Shown here: piece by piece, positions 32,207 through 44,337 of the stretch | How the letters are laid out: the number at the start of each line of letters is the position of its first letter | How positions within the stretch are numbered: the stretch's first letter is position 1 | Source: Reticulascus tulasneorum | Lineage: Eukaryota; Ascomycota; Sordariomycetes; Glomerellales; Reticulascaceae | Direction: 5' to 3' | NCBI GenBank assembly: GCA_001557505.1 | Contig: LSAX01000004.1 | Location: 806,001-870,000, forward strand | Length of the DNA stretch: 64,000 nucleotides | Notes under the pieces: model-generated | Database searches by the model: none | The model's input: the letters and a program-made list of their open reading frames with translations, nothing else | What the model was told of the DNA's origin: nothing | Made by a program: the position numbers and the translations under genes

Positions 32207-34679
32207 TAACGTGACCAGCCTCTACAGTGTGTAGGACGCTCACACAGACCGGCCAATCAGCCATTTGCCAAAGATCACATACCGTGCTGAAAAAGACAAA
32301 CTCAAGGACTATCAGTTTGAAGCCAAATGAACATCGTTATGCGACGTCTTCGTGCGCAAATACCCGTAGGTGACCTCGCGACCAATAACCCAGCGGCTGC
32401 CCGAATGGGCTCTCTGCAACAAATCTCAGCCTTGTCGGGTCAAAGAACCCAAAACTAGGTAGCATAAGCGAGGTCACCTGCAGATAGCTTACCTGACATA
32501 TTGGTAACTCTCCTCCAGAAGCCCATGGTTTTCAGATCCTGTATTGAGTTGTTTCTATGAATAGAACACCAGTAGTTGCTGCATTGAATCTACACTTCAA
32601 GCTAACGATAAAGATAACACTGGTGCAAGTAAGCTTTAACCTGGACAGTCATCTGCCAATCAAGAGAACAGTGCACAGCCGACACCGATTAAGGATATCG
32701 ACATGGAGAGCAGCATTGCTATTCGTTGAACAGCATCCAAGCCTTGTTACTCATCACCCGCAGCATTGGCCATGTTGAAATGTATGTATCGAACAAAATG
32801 ACATTTGGATTCCTGGTGCTCTATCGCCCGTCAAGTGGCGGCGCTATCTCTGACCCACGTCGGCAAGCGTTAGCTCGAATACGAGAAGATGGTCAGCGCT
32901 AGGTATCAGCCTGTCTTAACAAATGACTCTCCACAGACTACGAAACACTCTCGGGCGGATGGATTATAGCCAGGCGGGACAACGCAGATGTAGCCAAGTC
33001 GTGATGCCAGCCAAGGCTCTGGATCTCCAGGTGCCGGATAGACCCCACCAAGACGCCTCTGAAAATCACCATTGAGGCTGTCTCCCGGCCCTTCTACCCC
33101 ACAAGTCAAATGGGTGCGTGTGATATGCCAGACAGCCGGTCGGAACTATTATGGGAAGCCGAAAATGAAAACTGGTTGCTCTGAACCCCGGGCGTTGGAA
33201 TTGAAGCTCGACCGTGTGCCCAATGATGTCCTCAGACGGGCCTCGCATGAATTTAGAGAGTAGGAACCACACATGCCAGCAGCCAGGTGACCAACCGCAG
33301 AGGCGAGCAAAACCTACCGCCTGCCAGAAGAGGAGCTACGCACGGGTAAAAGCACAGAGGTGTGTTGTACGAGCGTGGAGGGGAATCGGCCTGGAATCAG
33401 CCAGCCCAACGATAGCCCGGGGGTTATCTTTCAGATGTCAGAATGGACAGGGCCTCGGTGGTTTAGCGTGATTGACACCGTAGAAGCGTTGCAGGACCAA
33501 CCAGTGGGCTCTTCGAAGCATGGACCAGAGCGAGCGATGGACGAAAAGAGAAGCTACTGCGCAGTAGACATCCGTACCTATGCAGCATGGGGAGGCACTT
33601 CGGCCAAAATGGGAGACCCAACAGCGGCGAAACGACTTTGCCATCCAATCGTTCCGCCTCCAGATGCGGCACAGCCAGACACCCTCTACGAGTGGAACTC
33701 CACGAATCCGGATTGGCCCCTAGAACAGGGGCAACCATGACCAACATCCAGAGCGGTCCGCCTTGGATGCGCTGGATGTGTTGGGTGCGGGGAACATTGC
33801 TATCGTCGTGGATAGTCCTGCAGCTGACACGCCAAAAGGATGGATGGACGCCTTAATACACCCCCGCCAAAGACCGAATTGGTCTTGGTGGCCTTTTATA
33901 GAAACCGAGCAATGGTTGACCACCGGTGTGTTTGCAATGCTTGGAGAAGACTAGCAGAATTTATCAGTCGTATATAGAAAGTGACTGGTCCTTCGCAGCC
34001 CACACCCCAAGCAGCGAGGCATCTTATCCTGCTCGAGATTTCTGGATTCTGCTCCCGCTGCCGGACAGTTCAGACGTGTTTGTGCGCTTTCGCTATCCTG
34101 CTCCCAGCTTGGCTCGCCAGCACGACAACGCCTGAGGGAGTTTTGAGCTAGGGAAAATCCCAGCAGCTCACCGGTAATTTACGAATTGGGACGATAGACG
34201 AGCACAAACGGGCAGCGCCGTCCGAAATCCAAGCGACCGGAGAATCAGACAAGACGCACGGCCAATTAAGCGCCAAAATGACCCTCGCCCGCAGTCGACC
34301 AGGGCAAAATCGATCAGGAATGGGAGATGCCATCACTGGCGCTACTGGCAGCTGAAAGGACGACGGCCACGCATTTTGGCACCGCACCACGCTCCACTGG
34401 CGGGAACTCTGTTTGCACAGCCATTCTCGTCCGAGTACCCGGAATTACGACGTAGGAATCGCTTCCAAACGTCTGAATCCCTCTTGTTCCTTTTACCTAG
34501 CTGGGTCATCGCGCGCCCGTTGCTCGTCGATTGCTGGCTCGCAGTAACCAGACCGGTCAAGAGAGGCGAAGGGCAAGGTTCGGTTTCAGCGAGGGAGAGC
34601 GGCACGAGAGGACCGATACGGTCGTTCCGTGTAGGTAGGGAGAGATTGGAGAGAGAGAGAATTAGGCAGGCCCATTCCG

Positions 34680-34725
34680 AAGCAAAGCAAAGCAAAGCAA
34701 AGCCAAGCAAGCACGCAAGCACACA
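34680..34725. repeat. (AAGCA)n microsatellite
   Basis: Five or more AAGCA units occur in tandem and then degenerate into CAAGCA-type units. Confidence 0.7.
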
Positions 34726-35935
34726 GTGATACCAGCCCGCGGGTATCCAATTGCAAGCAAACGAGGGCATCACCCAAGCGAGACAGACCGAGAGCCGCTG
34801 TTCCCTGGTATCATCCCGCCCCGGGAACTCCGATACCAGGATCCAGGAGCCTTATCCTGTTCTTCTCTTTCCTTTGCAGGTCTTCCTGCGGCCGGGGAAG
34901 AGTGCACTGAAAAGCCGGCCGTGTCAGATTTCAGAACAAACAGGGTCGGGTCGTTCTAGAAGAAACCAACAAGGGCTCGCTCGCTCCGCTGGAGCAGGAA
35001 AAAAAATCCGGTCTCGCACACTGCAGTTGGTGGATCGTGGGAACGACATAAACAGGCAGAAGAGTGGGCAGTGTGATTCCACCGGGGAGCTTCGCACGCA
35101 TAGCCGGGCCTATTTTGTGGTGTGGCTCTCTGCCTGGGCCCTTTTTTATTCGCATTCCACCACAGCCCACATCAAAACTGCAAGCAGTGGTCGACTCGGG
35201 TCTGTCGGGGGGAATCTGAGTCTAGCGGGGAGTTTTCAAGTGCCCGCACACAAAGAAACCTTGCCGAAACATACGGATTACCTCACTTCCCCAGCCAGCC
35301 TGAACAGCCCAGCCTACCTAGGTAGGGGAGGAGAGAGAGGCTGATTCATTCTGCCCTATTTGTGGTGGGAACCTTGACTTGACAGCCGGGTCCATTGCAA
35401 GCGCAGAGACACCCAACAGGCTGCTGGAGTGATTTACTGGCAAATAAAGCCGCCCACGACGAACAAAGCAGCTAACCTACTGGGCTGGGGGGGGACCAAC
35501 TACCACCTAATTAACAGCAAACCCCCTCGATCCAAGCGAATTGAAACTAACAACTTCAATTTAATAAACCGCGCGGGTCCTCCATCTTCCAGTTCCATCC
35601 CCTTGCGACCCAGCTGCAGGCGACAAACAAGCTCTGAAAGGGGGGCGGGGGACTCGGGAAGTACTGCGCGCTGTGCAGTGGCGTCCATTGGGGGGATTGC
35701 CCTTTTAGGTGCATTTATAGAGGGTACTAAGTGAGTGGGTGCTTTAAGGCCTGCAGTGGGGGGGACAGACGAGACCGCGGACCACTGCAGCGACCCGACT
35801 GCCTAGCCGATTACCTTGGTACGGGTACTATAATCAGGTACCTAAGCCTACTAGGAGGGGAAGTCGGAACCGGACCCCGCGACCCAGCAATCCAAGGTAC
35901 CCGACCTCCATACCCACCTGGTAAGGTTCCAGCTG

Positions 35936-35990
35936 GTAGACAGACTACCGCACCCTACCGACCCTACCCTCCCTACCCTACCGTGCCCAA
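35936..35990. repeat. CCCTACC-rich tract upstream of the methyltransferase
   Basis: ACCCTACC/CCCTACC-type units recur about five times within 60 bp, ending about 40 bp before the methyltransferase ATG. It may be part of the promoter or 5' UTR. Confidence 0.5.
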
Positions 35991-36028
35991 GGTAGCCCAC
36001 CTGGCCAGGGCAGGGCAGGCAGGGCACG

Positions 36029-37867
36029 ATGGCCGAGTTTGGGGGGTACATGTACGCCAGCGTCGCCCCTTTATCTCCCATCTACGTGCGACCCAACAAA
36101 ACCCCGAGCAAGACGCCGGCGAGGGCCAATTCGACCTCGCAGGCCACATCCAAGCCGCCCAAGACCCATCACCGATTCCGACACAATCGAACCTCGAGCT
36201 CTTCCTCCACCAGTCGCTCCTCGCACGACACGTCGCTGCAGCCGTCTTCGTCACATCCCGCTGCCGATCCCCCCTCCCACCAACACCACCCCGCGTCCCT
36301 CGTCTCTGAGCACTCATCGGCACGCACAGCGACGACATCTCAACCACCCTCCTCTTCCACCACCACGACTCCCACCTCTCCTACTTCTAATACCGCTCCC
36401 GCCACACCCAAACACTCGGCTCTCGCCGACCTCTTCTCCGTCCCCCACTACCTACACTTCCCGCGAGACACGACCGCATCGACCAAGCTGGCTGCGCAGC
36501 CCCATGCCTTCCCACAGCCGAGGGGTAACTTCACGGCCGCGGATCTAAAACATGTCGCCATGGTGTCCGACGCGGAGGCTCCCAAAGCGCGCAAGAACAC
36601 CACTCTGCCCTTCGCCCGCACCGAGAGCGTCTCCTCTGCATCTGGCGCCGCGTCCCTGTCGAATCGCACCATGACGTCGAGCGATCCCGCCTCGTCCTTG
36701 GTCGACCCGTCCAAGCCCTTCGTTCTGCGAAACGGGAGGACATACCTCAGCGACCCCACCCTCGCATATCCCCTCCCCGTCGACCTGACCGAGCTGCACC
36801 GCCAGAGTCTGCGGACGCTACTCCTGATACAGGTCTTCGGCGGACCCGTATGCAGCCCCAACTTCGCGACCAGACCGCCCGCCAGGGTTCTGGAGGTCGG
36901 CTGCGGATCCGGCTTTTGGAGCATGTCGTGCCATCGCTACTTTGCTCAGCGTGGCCACAGCAGCATCTCCTTCACGGGCATTGATGTCGCCCCGCTCGCA
37001 CCGGGCGGGCACGCAGCCTCCGACTCGAGCAAGCCGGACCGTGACATGAGGTGGAAATTCGTCCAGCACGACATGCGACAGATGCCCTGGCCCTTGTCTG
37101 ACGGTGAGTTCGACCTTGTCATGGTCAAGGACTTGAGCCTCGCAACGACCACCCAACTCCTCCAGCCCATGATGGACGAATACCTCCGTCTGCTACGACC
37201 CGGCGGAACCCTCGAGATCTGGGAATCGGACCACCAGCTACGCATGCTGCGCCCGCATGTTCCGGAAACGACATCCGTCAACTCGGAAGAGCACGATGCT
37301 GCCGCATCTTTGGGTGCCTACATCATGACGGCCAACACCCCACTCTCTGCCCCGCTAAACAACTTCATTGTCGAATACAACACTTGGCTCAACCGCGCCC
37401 TCGAGAGCCGTGACCTCTCCCCTGTGCCGTGTACCATCATTGGCCCCCAATTCCTCCAGGAATCCGACCTCCTGGCCGACGTCCGCAGCCGCCGCCTGGC
37501 AATTCCCCTCTCCGAAGTGCGCTGGGAGCGGGAAGGCGTCGGCGGAGTCGTCACAAAGGACGGCAAGAGCTATATCGCAACCAAAGGAAAGAACAAGGGC
37601 CGTGCCAGCGAGACGGAGCGTAAGAGCCTGACTCCCGGGCAGGCTGCGCTGCGAATGACTGCCATGACGACGGTTGTTCAGCTCGTGCAGAGCCTGGAAC
37701 CCATGTTGCGCGAGGTCAGTGGGAAGAGTCAGGACGAGTGGGATGGGTGGATGGGCAAGATGATGAACGATTTAATGAAAGAGAACGGGACGAGTTGGGG
37801 TGAGTGTCTTGAGGTTGGGGCCTGGTGGGCGAAGAGAAAGCCGCCGCCGAAAGGGAAGGGGAGATAA
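36029..37867 (+). CDS. SAM-dependent methyltransferase with long disordered N-terminus
   Basis: One uninterrupted frame of 612 residues. Residues 1 to about 230 are Ser/Thr/Pro-rich low complexity. The class I methyltransferase fold follows: motif I VLEVGCGSGFWS (about residues 289-300), a post-I aspartate in FTGIDVAPL, FDLVMVKDLS and LLRPGGTLEIWESD. The C-terminal part (LSEVRWEREGVGG...MLREVSGKSQDEWDGWMGKMMNDL) looks like the conserved tail of a fungus-specific group, so the gene is probably a core gene. The substrate is unknown. An in-frame Met at residue 8 is an alternative start. No intron is apparent. Confidence 0.85.
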   Translation: MAEFGGYMYASVAPLSPIYVRPNKTPSKTPARANSTSQATSKPPKTHHRFRHNRTSSSSSTSRSSHDTSLQPSSSHPAADPPSHQHHPASLVSEHSSARTATTSQPPSSSTTTTPTSPTSNTAPATPKHSALADLFSVPHYLHFPRDTTASTKLAAQPHAFPQPRGNFTAADLKHVAMVSDAEAPKARKNTTLPFARTESVSSASGAASLSNRTMTSSDPASSLVDPSKPFVLRNGRTYLSDPTLAYPLPVDLTELHRQSLRTLLLIQVFGGPVCSPNFATRPPARVLEVGCGSGFWSMSCHRYFAQRGHSSISFTGIDVAPLAPGGHAASDSSKPDRDMRWKFVQHDMRQMPWPLSDGEFDLVMVKDLSLATTTQLLQPMMDEYLRLLRPGGTLEIWESDHQLRMLRPHVPETTSVNSEEHDAAASLGAYIMTANTPLSAPLNNFIVEYNTWLNRALESRDLSPVPCTIIGPQFLQESDLLADVRSRRLAIPLSEVRWEREGVGGVVTKDGKSYIATKGKNKGRASETERKSLTPGQAALRMTAMTTVVQLVQSLEPMLREVSGKSQDEWDGWMGKMMNDLMKENGTSWGECLEVGAWWAKRKPPPKGKGR

Positions 37868-38796
37868 AAAAAGTGATTGCTCAATGGAAGCTACACGCGT
37901 GCGGGCTCTCTTGTTGGCTACATACGCGTTTGCCATCAAGGTGGATTATACAAAGGCCGACGAGTGCCTTGGCTCCATCTCGGCTGGCCTCACTACACGC
38001 TCGTCTCGACCTGCCTCCGCCATATTACACACTATCCGAACCATCGCGGCCACTTTTCTCAAGCACCGTCATACCTCTTCCTCAAAGTCCGATACCGTTT
38101 GAGATAGTACCTAAAGCAACATCAGCACACCATACCAAAAACAAATATACACACTCACGACCACGCTCCACATTCGCCAATCGCCCCTAGCATGGTCGCT
38201 ACGGCACATCTAAAAAGCAAACAGAACTTATATTCGGTACGAAGGGGAACGCAAACGCAAACGACGGAGATAAACAAAGGCAACAAGGAGAACAAATGCA
38301 TAGGACGCAATGGCAAGGTGACGGGAATCGATACATATATAGACTCGGGAGGGGGAACGGGAACGGGCGGGAGCGGGATGGATGGGCACCGCATGCCTGC
38401 ATATTTGTGCGTGTGCTCCGATCGAAGACGAGACCGGTTTTTTTCTTCTTCTTTTCTCTTTCTGCTATGTACATATCCTCTTCCGGGAAGGGAAAGTTGC
38501 ATGCATGCATGCCATGCGTGATTGTTCTGCTTGCCTCTTTTGTTTCTTGTTTGGTTTGGGAAACTGCATTTGCATGGGTTTGGGGCGGATGGAGGGATAT
38601 GGGTTCTGGGATACGGACAGAGAGAGAGAGAGAGAGAGAAGAGAACAGAAGAGAGAGAGACAGAACAGACAGAACAGACAGACGAACAGAGATGCAATTT
38701 GATGAGGACCTGGCTTGCGGGCCGACGAGCGAAAGCGCCTTGTGAAGTCAAGTCAAAGTACTGTCGGTGCAAATGAACACACAAAGTTGAATACAC
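37868..38796. other. Intergenic region with GA/CAGA repeats
   Basis: The methyltransferase 3' region, with a (GA)n then CAGA-rich simple repeat at about 38621-38695. No supportable gene. Frames on both strands through the repeat are composition artefacts. Confidence 0.45.
38621..38695. repeat. (GA)n / (ACAGA)n microsatellite
   Basis: A long GA dinucleotide run is followed by ACAGAACAG-type units. Confidence 0.75.
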
Positions 38797-39227
38797 TTAC
38801 AGAGCCTCGATTTCTAAACCCCGTGTTAGTCGTGCCGATTCGAATGCCACAAGATATCGTGGCGCCAGTTCGCGAATGGGGGATGCACACACCTTTCTTG
38901 ACAAACTCGGCCCGCTCGATACCCCGCCGGATCTGCTCCTCATCCCGCAGACCTGCATTCGCGCTGAACGCCTTGTGCAGTCTCGGGCGGAAGTACTCGA
39001 ATCCAAGAGGGTAGTCCCTGCCCAGGTGAAGTAGCTCTGCATTCCCGCACACATCAGCTGCGTTTACCCTTTTTGTCTGTCTCCCCTTTCCCCGCGAATG
39101 GACATCTACAGGTGAACGCGGGAAGAGGAACGATGCGGGGATGACGTCGTCGGCGAAGGGGTTGAGATCGCGTACCTTTGTAGATGGCTATTACTTGGCG
39201 TCTGAGCTCGGGGTTTGCAGAGCTCAT
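38797..39227 (-). CDS. LYR-motif protein, ETFRF1/LYRM5-like
   Basis: Exons 39227-39176, 39036-38893 and 38813-38797 join in phase to about 70 residues. The product has YKELLHLGRDYPLG, then [38 protein letters not shown]. This is the pattern of LYRM5/ETFRF1, a small mitochondrial protein that in animals acts on electron-transfer flavoprotein. Family members usually continue with a YxLKKYR-like segment. Here the frame meets TAA right after EIEAL. That TAA overlaps a GTAAGT donor, but splicing to the nearest CAG acceptor gives only a few more residues and no KYR segment. The model may therefore be truncated or the true last exon missed. It shares a 325-bp promoter with the plus-strand gene at 39553. 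Confidence 0.75.
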
Positions 39228-39552
39228 TGTAGGAGAAGATTGCAATGACCGCTGGCACTCGCGACAGACATTGGGTCCTGCGGCGGTGGGTTTGGTTGGG
39301 GCTGTGTGTTTGATGGTCGATTGCGGTGGATGATGATGCCAGCAGAGCCGAGGATTTGGAGCTCTTGTCTTATCGGAACTGCAGCCCCCCCCCCCAATCA
39401 GCTCCGCATTGCCCAATCACACCATCGCCCTCAAAACCTCGTCCCATCAGCCTCGCCCTCGCATCGCACACCTGCTGTCCTACTCCACACATCTGCACGC
39501 CAATATCCTTCCACCGCTCGTTTGCGTCCGACTCCCGACTTTCCACCCGACC
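39228..39552. promoter_or_regulatory. Short bidirectional promoter
   Basis: 325 bp between two divergent start codons, with a poly-C run at 39385-39395. The small spacing suggests shared control of the LYRM5-like gene and its unknown neighbour. Confidence 0.5.
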
Positions 39553-40530
39553 ATGCCAACCATAGAACACCAGGGATCCAAGAACCTGTTGCACATCCGG
39601 TCCAAGTTCCTCCGAATCGGGAAATGCCTCTCCTTCGGCTGCAACCCCGAGCAGACGGCCAGGGCGGCCGCCATCGTTCGCGCCCTGGCCCGTGACTCGC
39701 AGGGCCGCGTCGCTGCGGCGAGAGGGTTCTTTGTCCATTCCGACCCGACTGTGCTGGATGTGCCTCTCGCCAAGCCAGGTGTTCAGGAGAACTACAGGAT
39801 CGGGGTACGTTTTTGGATGCGCGTGGCTTATTCATACCACCGCGGCGAGCAAGGGCCTGTGAGCTGACGCGAAGCTGTAGCCTCTCCACATATCAAGCCA
39901 GTACCTGCGTTTGGCCGAAGTCGCCTCCCGCAGCCTGATCAGACATACTAGAGATACTGCTGCGCCGGATCACCAGAGCAAATGGGATGCGGTTCTCCGG
40001 AACTTGGCATCACAAAACGAGCTATTGGGTGTACAGAGATCGGAGATAGTATATGTCAAGGTACGTCAAAAGAGCTGGCGAAGGGGCGCCCGAGTGTCAA
40101 CTGGATATCTGACATGTCGAAGCCGTGGGTCTTCACAATGCAGGAACGAGTAAGCGTCTATACCAGGTACGTGTTTGAGAACCCGGATGACGGGCTGGAC
40201 GAACCCCCGCATCGGCGGCCCGGCAAAGACACCATCGGGCTGCGTAGTATCATCGTTTCGCGCAAACATAGGCTTCCAATTGCTGAAGTGGTAATCTGGT
40301 TTCGAATGTACAACAAATCGGGGCCATTCGAACGGCTCGCCGCCCTTCCTGGCTGGTTTGGAACCGAAGCCAAGAGGGTCAGCGAACAGGTGCATATCGA
40401 GAGGCAAGAAGCACGGAAGCTACTCAGGTGGGCGGAAGAGAGTATCGCAGACCTGGAGAGCGAGACATGGAACAGGGAAGATGCGGTTGAAGATCTGGGC
40501 GGGGCTGGCCTGAAGGCTGACGTAGATTGA
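39553..40530 (+). CDS. Conserved-looking protein of unknown function
   Basis: Exons 39553-39804, 39881-40060 and 40144-40530, all phase 0 with GTACGT-type donors, encode 272 residues. I do not recognise a family. The protein has no signal peptide or membrane segment. It starts with a basic segment (LLHIRSKFLRIGK) that could be a mitochondrial presequence but has no clear cleavage site. The last third is charged and probably helical (ERQEARKLLRWAEESIADLE). Its divergent pairing with a mitochondrial LYR gene hints at a mitochondrial role, which is only a guess. Clean splice sites and balanced composition argue that it is real. Confidence 0.6.
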
Positions 40531-43500
40531 GTTTCCCAGCAAGAGGAAGACCTCCCCTGCGAGGGGTGGAATTTGGTTATCTGGACATTGGTGTCTTGGA
40601 CTAGAGGATCGGACTGGATATGAGGTGGGCTCCTGCAATACCCACACCCAAAAGCACACCCATATACGAAAGCAGAGCTGAGCTTTGGCGTGGTCAGTCC
40701 GGGAAGCAGTGGAGACGGCGTCGGGTTCTTTTACATATTGGCATCTGCGTGAGTTCGTTCGCCGCAGTCATGCATTTGTCTCTGATGCAAGGCTCAAGGC
40801 CGGACTGCAGTTCGCTCTTCCAAGAGCTCAGAGGACGCGATATCAAGCATCATGCAACTCTACGCGGCTAGAAGCAACTGATGGTCGATTGGATAGCTAA
40901 TTTTCGCCAGCCTGCCACAACGCACCCAATAGCTGACGATGGTTGACCGGAAGGGAATATCGGCTTCAACTACCGGTGGCAGACCCTTGGCTTGCAGGCT
41001 AAGAGCCGATGTGGTTTAGACGCAACGTCGGGAAGGGCGTTTGCCACACCATCCATCACCAGATCAGTTGTAGAAATCTGCGATAACGGGGCGAGACCCC
41101 TCAATTTTTTCCGTCCATCCTGCAGGTGATTGGAGTGCATGTCAAGGCGAGCTACATAGATACCGCACGCTTGTCGACTGGTGGTATGATCAGGGGACAT
41201 CTGAACTCTGGCTTTCGCTCTTGGCATGGCAACATCAGGCGTGAGCATGGCGAATATACCAGAAACTCATGCCATGCCAAGCTCCCAGATGTCTAGCCCG
41301 AGCAAAGTCCCTGACTACCACGTAGTAGAATATCGGAGCCTAGGTTGACGGTAAAGGCGGCCACTAAAATCATCCAATAAGTCGACCTGTGCCACGGTAG
41401 AGTTTGCCTCTGAGGGCTATTTCCCTGACCGCCATCATCCCATCCTTCACAGTGTGAGGATTAGCGGGACGAGGGGTTTCGAAACCCCACTAATAATGAA
41501 GCAGCCGCAGAATAAAACGGTCTGCAGGCACCAATCATCGAGTTACTACCGGCACAACCAAGCGCAAAATAGCGGTGGGTGGGGAGTTTAAGAGGAAGGG
41601 GTGGATGGATGGCTGGGGGGGGGGGGGAGATGCATGTGAAGCGTGCAGCAGATTGGGGCGTTCGTGAAGCTTGTTTGTATGGTGCCCGTCGACCTTTTTT
41701 TGCTTCTTTGGCGCGGAAATCAGACCATGCATGTATGTCTCCATGGGTTGAGCTGGTGAGGGACGGCTTCATAATCAGGGATTAAAAATAAGATCTCTGG
41801 ACTGCTGGCACTGCAATGTGATGCGAAAGTGTGTCGCCGAGCATGATGTTAATCAACAGCGCGAATCAGATTGCAGCATCGATATTAGGTCCACGAGACC
41901 CCGAGTCAGCGCCGTTGCGAAGTGGCACTCGCTGGTAGGCAATCTCGCAGTCTGGGAGGGGGCCAAATGCCGACAGGGAGATCGACCTGCTTTACCGCTA
42001 GATGGATTTTAGCTTGTCTTCTCTACCTCGTGTCGTAGTGGGGAGGTAAGGGTTGCATCTCGACGACTGTTGACAACGAGTGGACTGCCGTCCTCTATCG
42101 GGATGTGCTCTGTCGCTCGACGCCATTATCGGAAGACAATTGGCTAATGCGATGGATAAGTCGGCAAAAGCTTGATCAGACGATAGAGTTGAAGCTGAGG
42201 ACTCGTGGAATGGGACCCTTTCTCCTTGGCTATTTGACCGCATGGAGAAGGACGGGGCGCGGCCATTCGAAGGAATCTTTCCCCAGAACTGTTTCCCAGA
42301 AACGGATCGGATTGTTTCACCCGATAGGCTTTCTGTCGAGAGATCAAGCAGCGACAGGTGGTGGGGGAGACAAAGTTACAGTGCGGATATCGAACGCGCG
42401 AGCATCGAGCATGTATGTACGCAGCGTAATACGCCGCATGGCGGTAACCGAGCGTGCTCGTATGCATGCGCTTCCCATCGGACCAGGCCAGCAGTGATCG
42501 ACGTAGGAAATTAAACTGTTCTCATCGTGCTTAGTGGCTGCGATGGCTGTCAGCACTGTTTCGAACTCCACTCGAGATTGCTCCTCTTCGCCCTGGATTT
42601 GGGGTTGCAGGAAGCCCTTAGTTAGTAATTTACCTATGAGTTGCTACGTTGTAGTACATTAGTCTTCGCTCCAAGCCGCTAACTAACCCTCTTGACTGTC
42701 ATGCATGCCTGTCATGCCATTCTCCAGCCGATAAGTTTGCAAGCACACTGTGCAGCCGGTGAATAATTGTTTTGACTCTGTCTTATTTGACAATCTGCTT
42801 GTGTGTGATGTAGATCATGGGGGGAGAGTGGGTCAACCAACTGAGAGTGGTTAAAATAGTTGCTATGTAGTGTGGGAAACGATGCGTCAGCTCAAGGGGT
42901 GGGCTTCAATTGTGCGATGGCCATTGCGATCTGGTCATTGACTCCACGGAGCAGGATTTCTACAGTACCTAAGGTAAGTTATGTACAGTAAGACGAACAC
43001 GCTTGCTGAGATCAAGGAAGTGGAGAAGTCGATGCCTCGGACCCACGGCAAGGGGAAAACGCTGTGAAGTCACTCAAAGTTAATCAAGACATGACGATGC
43101 TTTTGAGAGCAAGACTGGCTCTCGGACTACCACAGCCGCGGTAGTCTCGGATGGCATGTGCTCGTGTATGATGGATGGTCGCGGTCGAACCCAGGGTAGC
43201 TGAGGTGCATGTTTGAAGCCTGCCGAAGTTCCACAATGATAGATCATCTGGACGCAAACGTCAGATTCGGGGCCCAGGCGGAGCCTCCTTGCCAGCATGG
43301 CGTTTTTATTCCGGTCAGGAGCTGGCTGGCTGGCTATTGTTCACATCGAGTCAGTCGCGCGACAACGCAGGCATCTCCATCAGGGAATGGCGCTGCCTGC
43401 TCATCATGCGCAAGGCAGACGCATTGCTAGCAGCCGGATACCGCGAGTATGGGATGCTCGTATCTGTCTGCTAGTTTGAAGAGGGACATTCTATCATGTA

Positions 43501-44337
43501 CATAGGGAAAAGAAGGGACGAATGCAGAAATATTAGGATGGAAGAAGCCCCTTCTCAAGAGCGGAATTGAATGAGTAATAAGAATGAAAGGGGGGTCGAT
43601 GCAACGCCCCAGATTTCGGTATTCCATGCGTTTTGGTGCCCTTCTCTTCTGCCACTTGGGAGGGGGGAACCCTACAGTAGGTACCTCAGCGACAGGCCGC
43701 CAGCCTTAAACAATCTCGCCGAGAGAAAGTACCGCTAAAGTCGAGATCCGATCCGTGGATGCGCATTCATTTTCTTCAAACCCCACCCCCCCCGAACTGG
43801 GGTGTCGCTGGACCACTCGCTGGCTGGCTCTGTGTCTTCCTTATCCCCATCCACCCTGAACCCAGTCACAGTGCACCATACAGTGCGCCTGTCTCGGGCT
43901 TCCTGTCATGTTTTTTGTATGGGGACTGCTTTGGGTAAGGTAGCAGCAGCAGGCTTTCGTCCCTTTTAACCTTCCTGCAAAGCCTCCCCTCCAAAAAAAA
44001 CCCCGAGACCTCCAAAATAACTTGCTTAGCACGCACACTCCTTTCTAACCACAGTTGTCCTGAACCTTCAAACCACCAATTCACACCGACAACCACGACA
44101 CCCACGACGCATGACGCATGACGTACCGCGAGATCATTCGGAAAATCTCCCCGCGTGCCATCTCCATCCTCTCGAAAGCCTAGATTTCCTTTTCTGGCCC
44201 GTTCCTGTCCCTGGGACTGGTCGGCTGGTCGGTGACGCGAAGGACGAAGGAAAGCAGCCCCCCCAAAGACGGCCCTGCTGCTGGCCCCGGCCTGGTTAAG
44301 GTTTCCGGGTCCGGCAGACAGCGTAATAGCGCTGCGC
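40531..44337. other. Long intergenic region upstream of acrB
   Basis: About 3.8 kb without a supportable gene. A run of 13 G lies at 41615-41627, and an AGGTACCT palindrome at 43679-43686. TGACGCATGACGTA-type sites at about 44105-44125, roughly 220 bp before the acrB ATG, resemble CRE/AP-1 half sites. Scattered frames of 60-157 codons show no family features. Confidence 0.45.

Larger units (their letters stand above)
31467..36028. other. Long intergenic region between CCR4 and methyltransferase
   Basis: A 4.6-kb stretch where I can support no gene. It holds the CCR4 promoter (with E-boxes near 32148 and 32191), an (AAGCA)n repeat at 34680-34725, an AGGTACCT palindrome at 35836-35843 and a CCCTACC-rich tract at 35936-35990. 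The longest frame (34751-35344, 197 codons) looks non-coding by composition. Confidence 0.45.

Noticed and set aside
34751..35344. 197-codon plus-strand frame
   Set aside because: Low-complexity, basic composition with no domain. Three frames of similar length overlap here, as expected for GC-rich non-coding DNA.
35936..35990. Telomere-like repeat
   Set aside because: Units are CCCTACC, not CCCTAA, are irregular, and sit directly before a gene.
43175..43205. Second GGTTCGA-type T-loop on the minus strand
   Set aside because: No cloverleaf can be formed with the flanking sequence.
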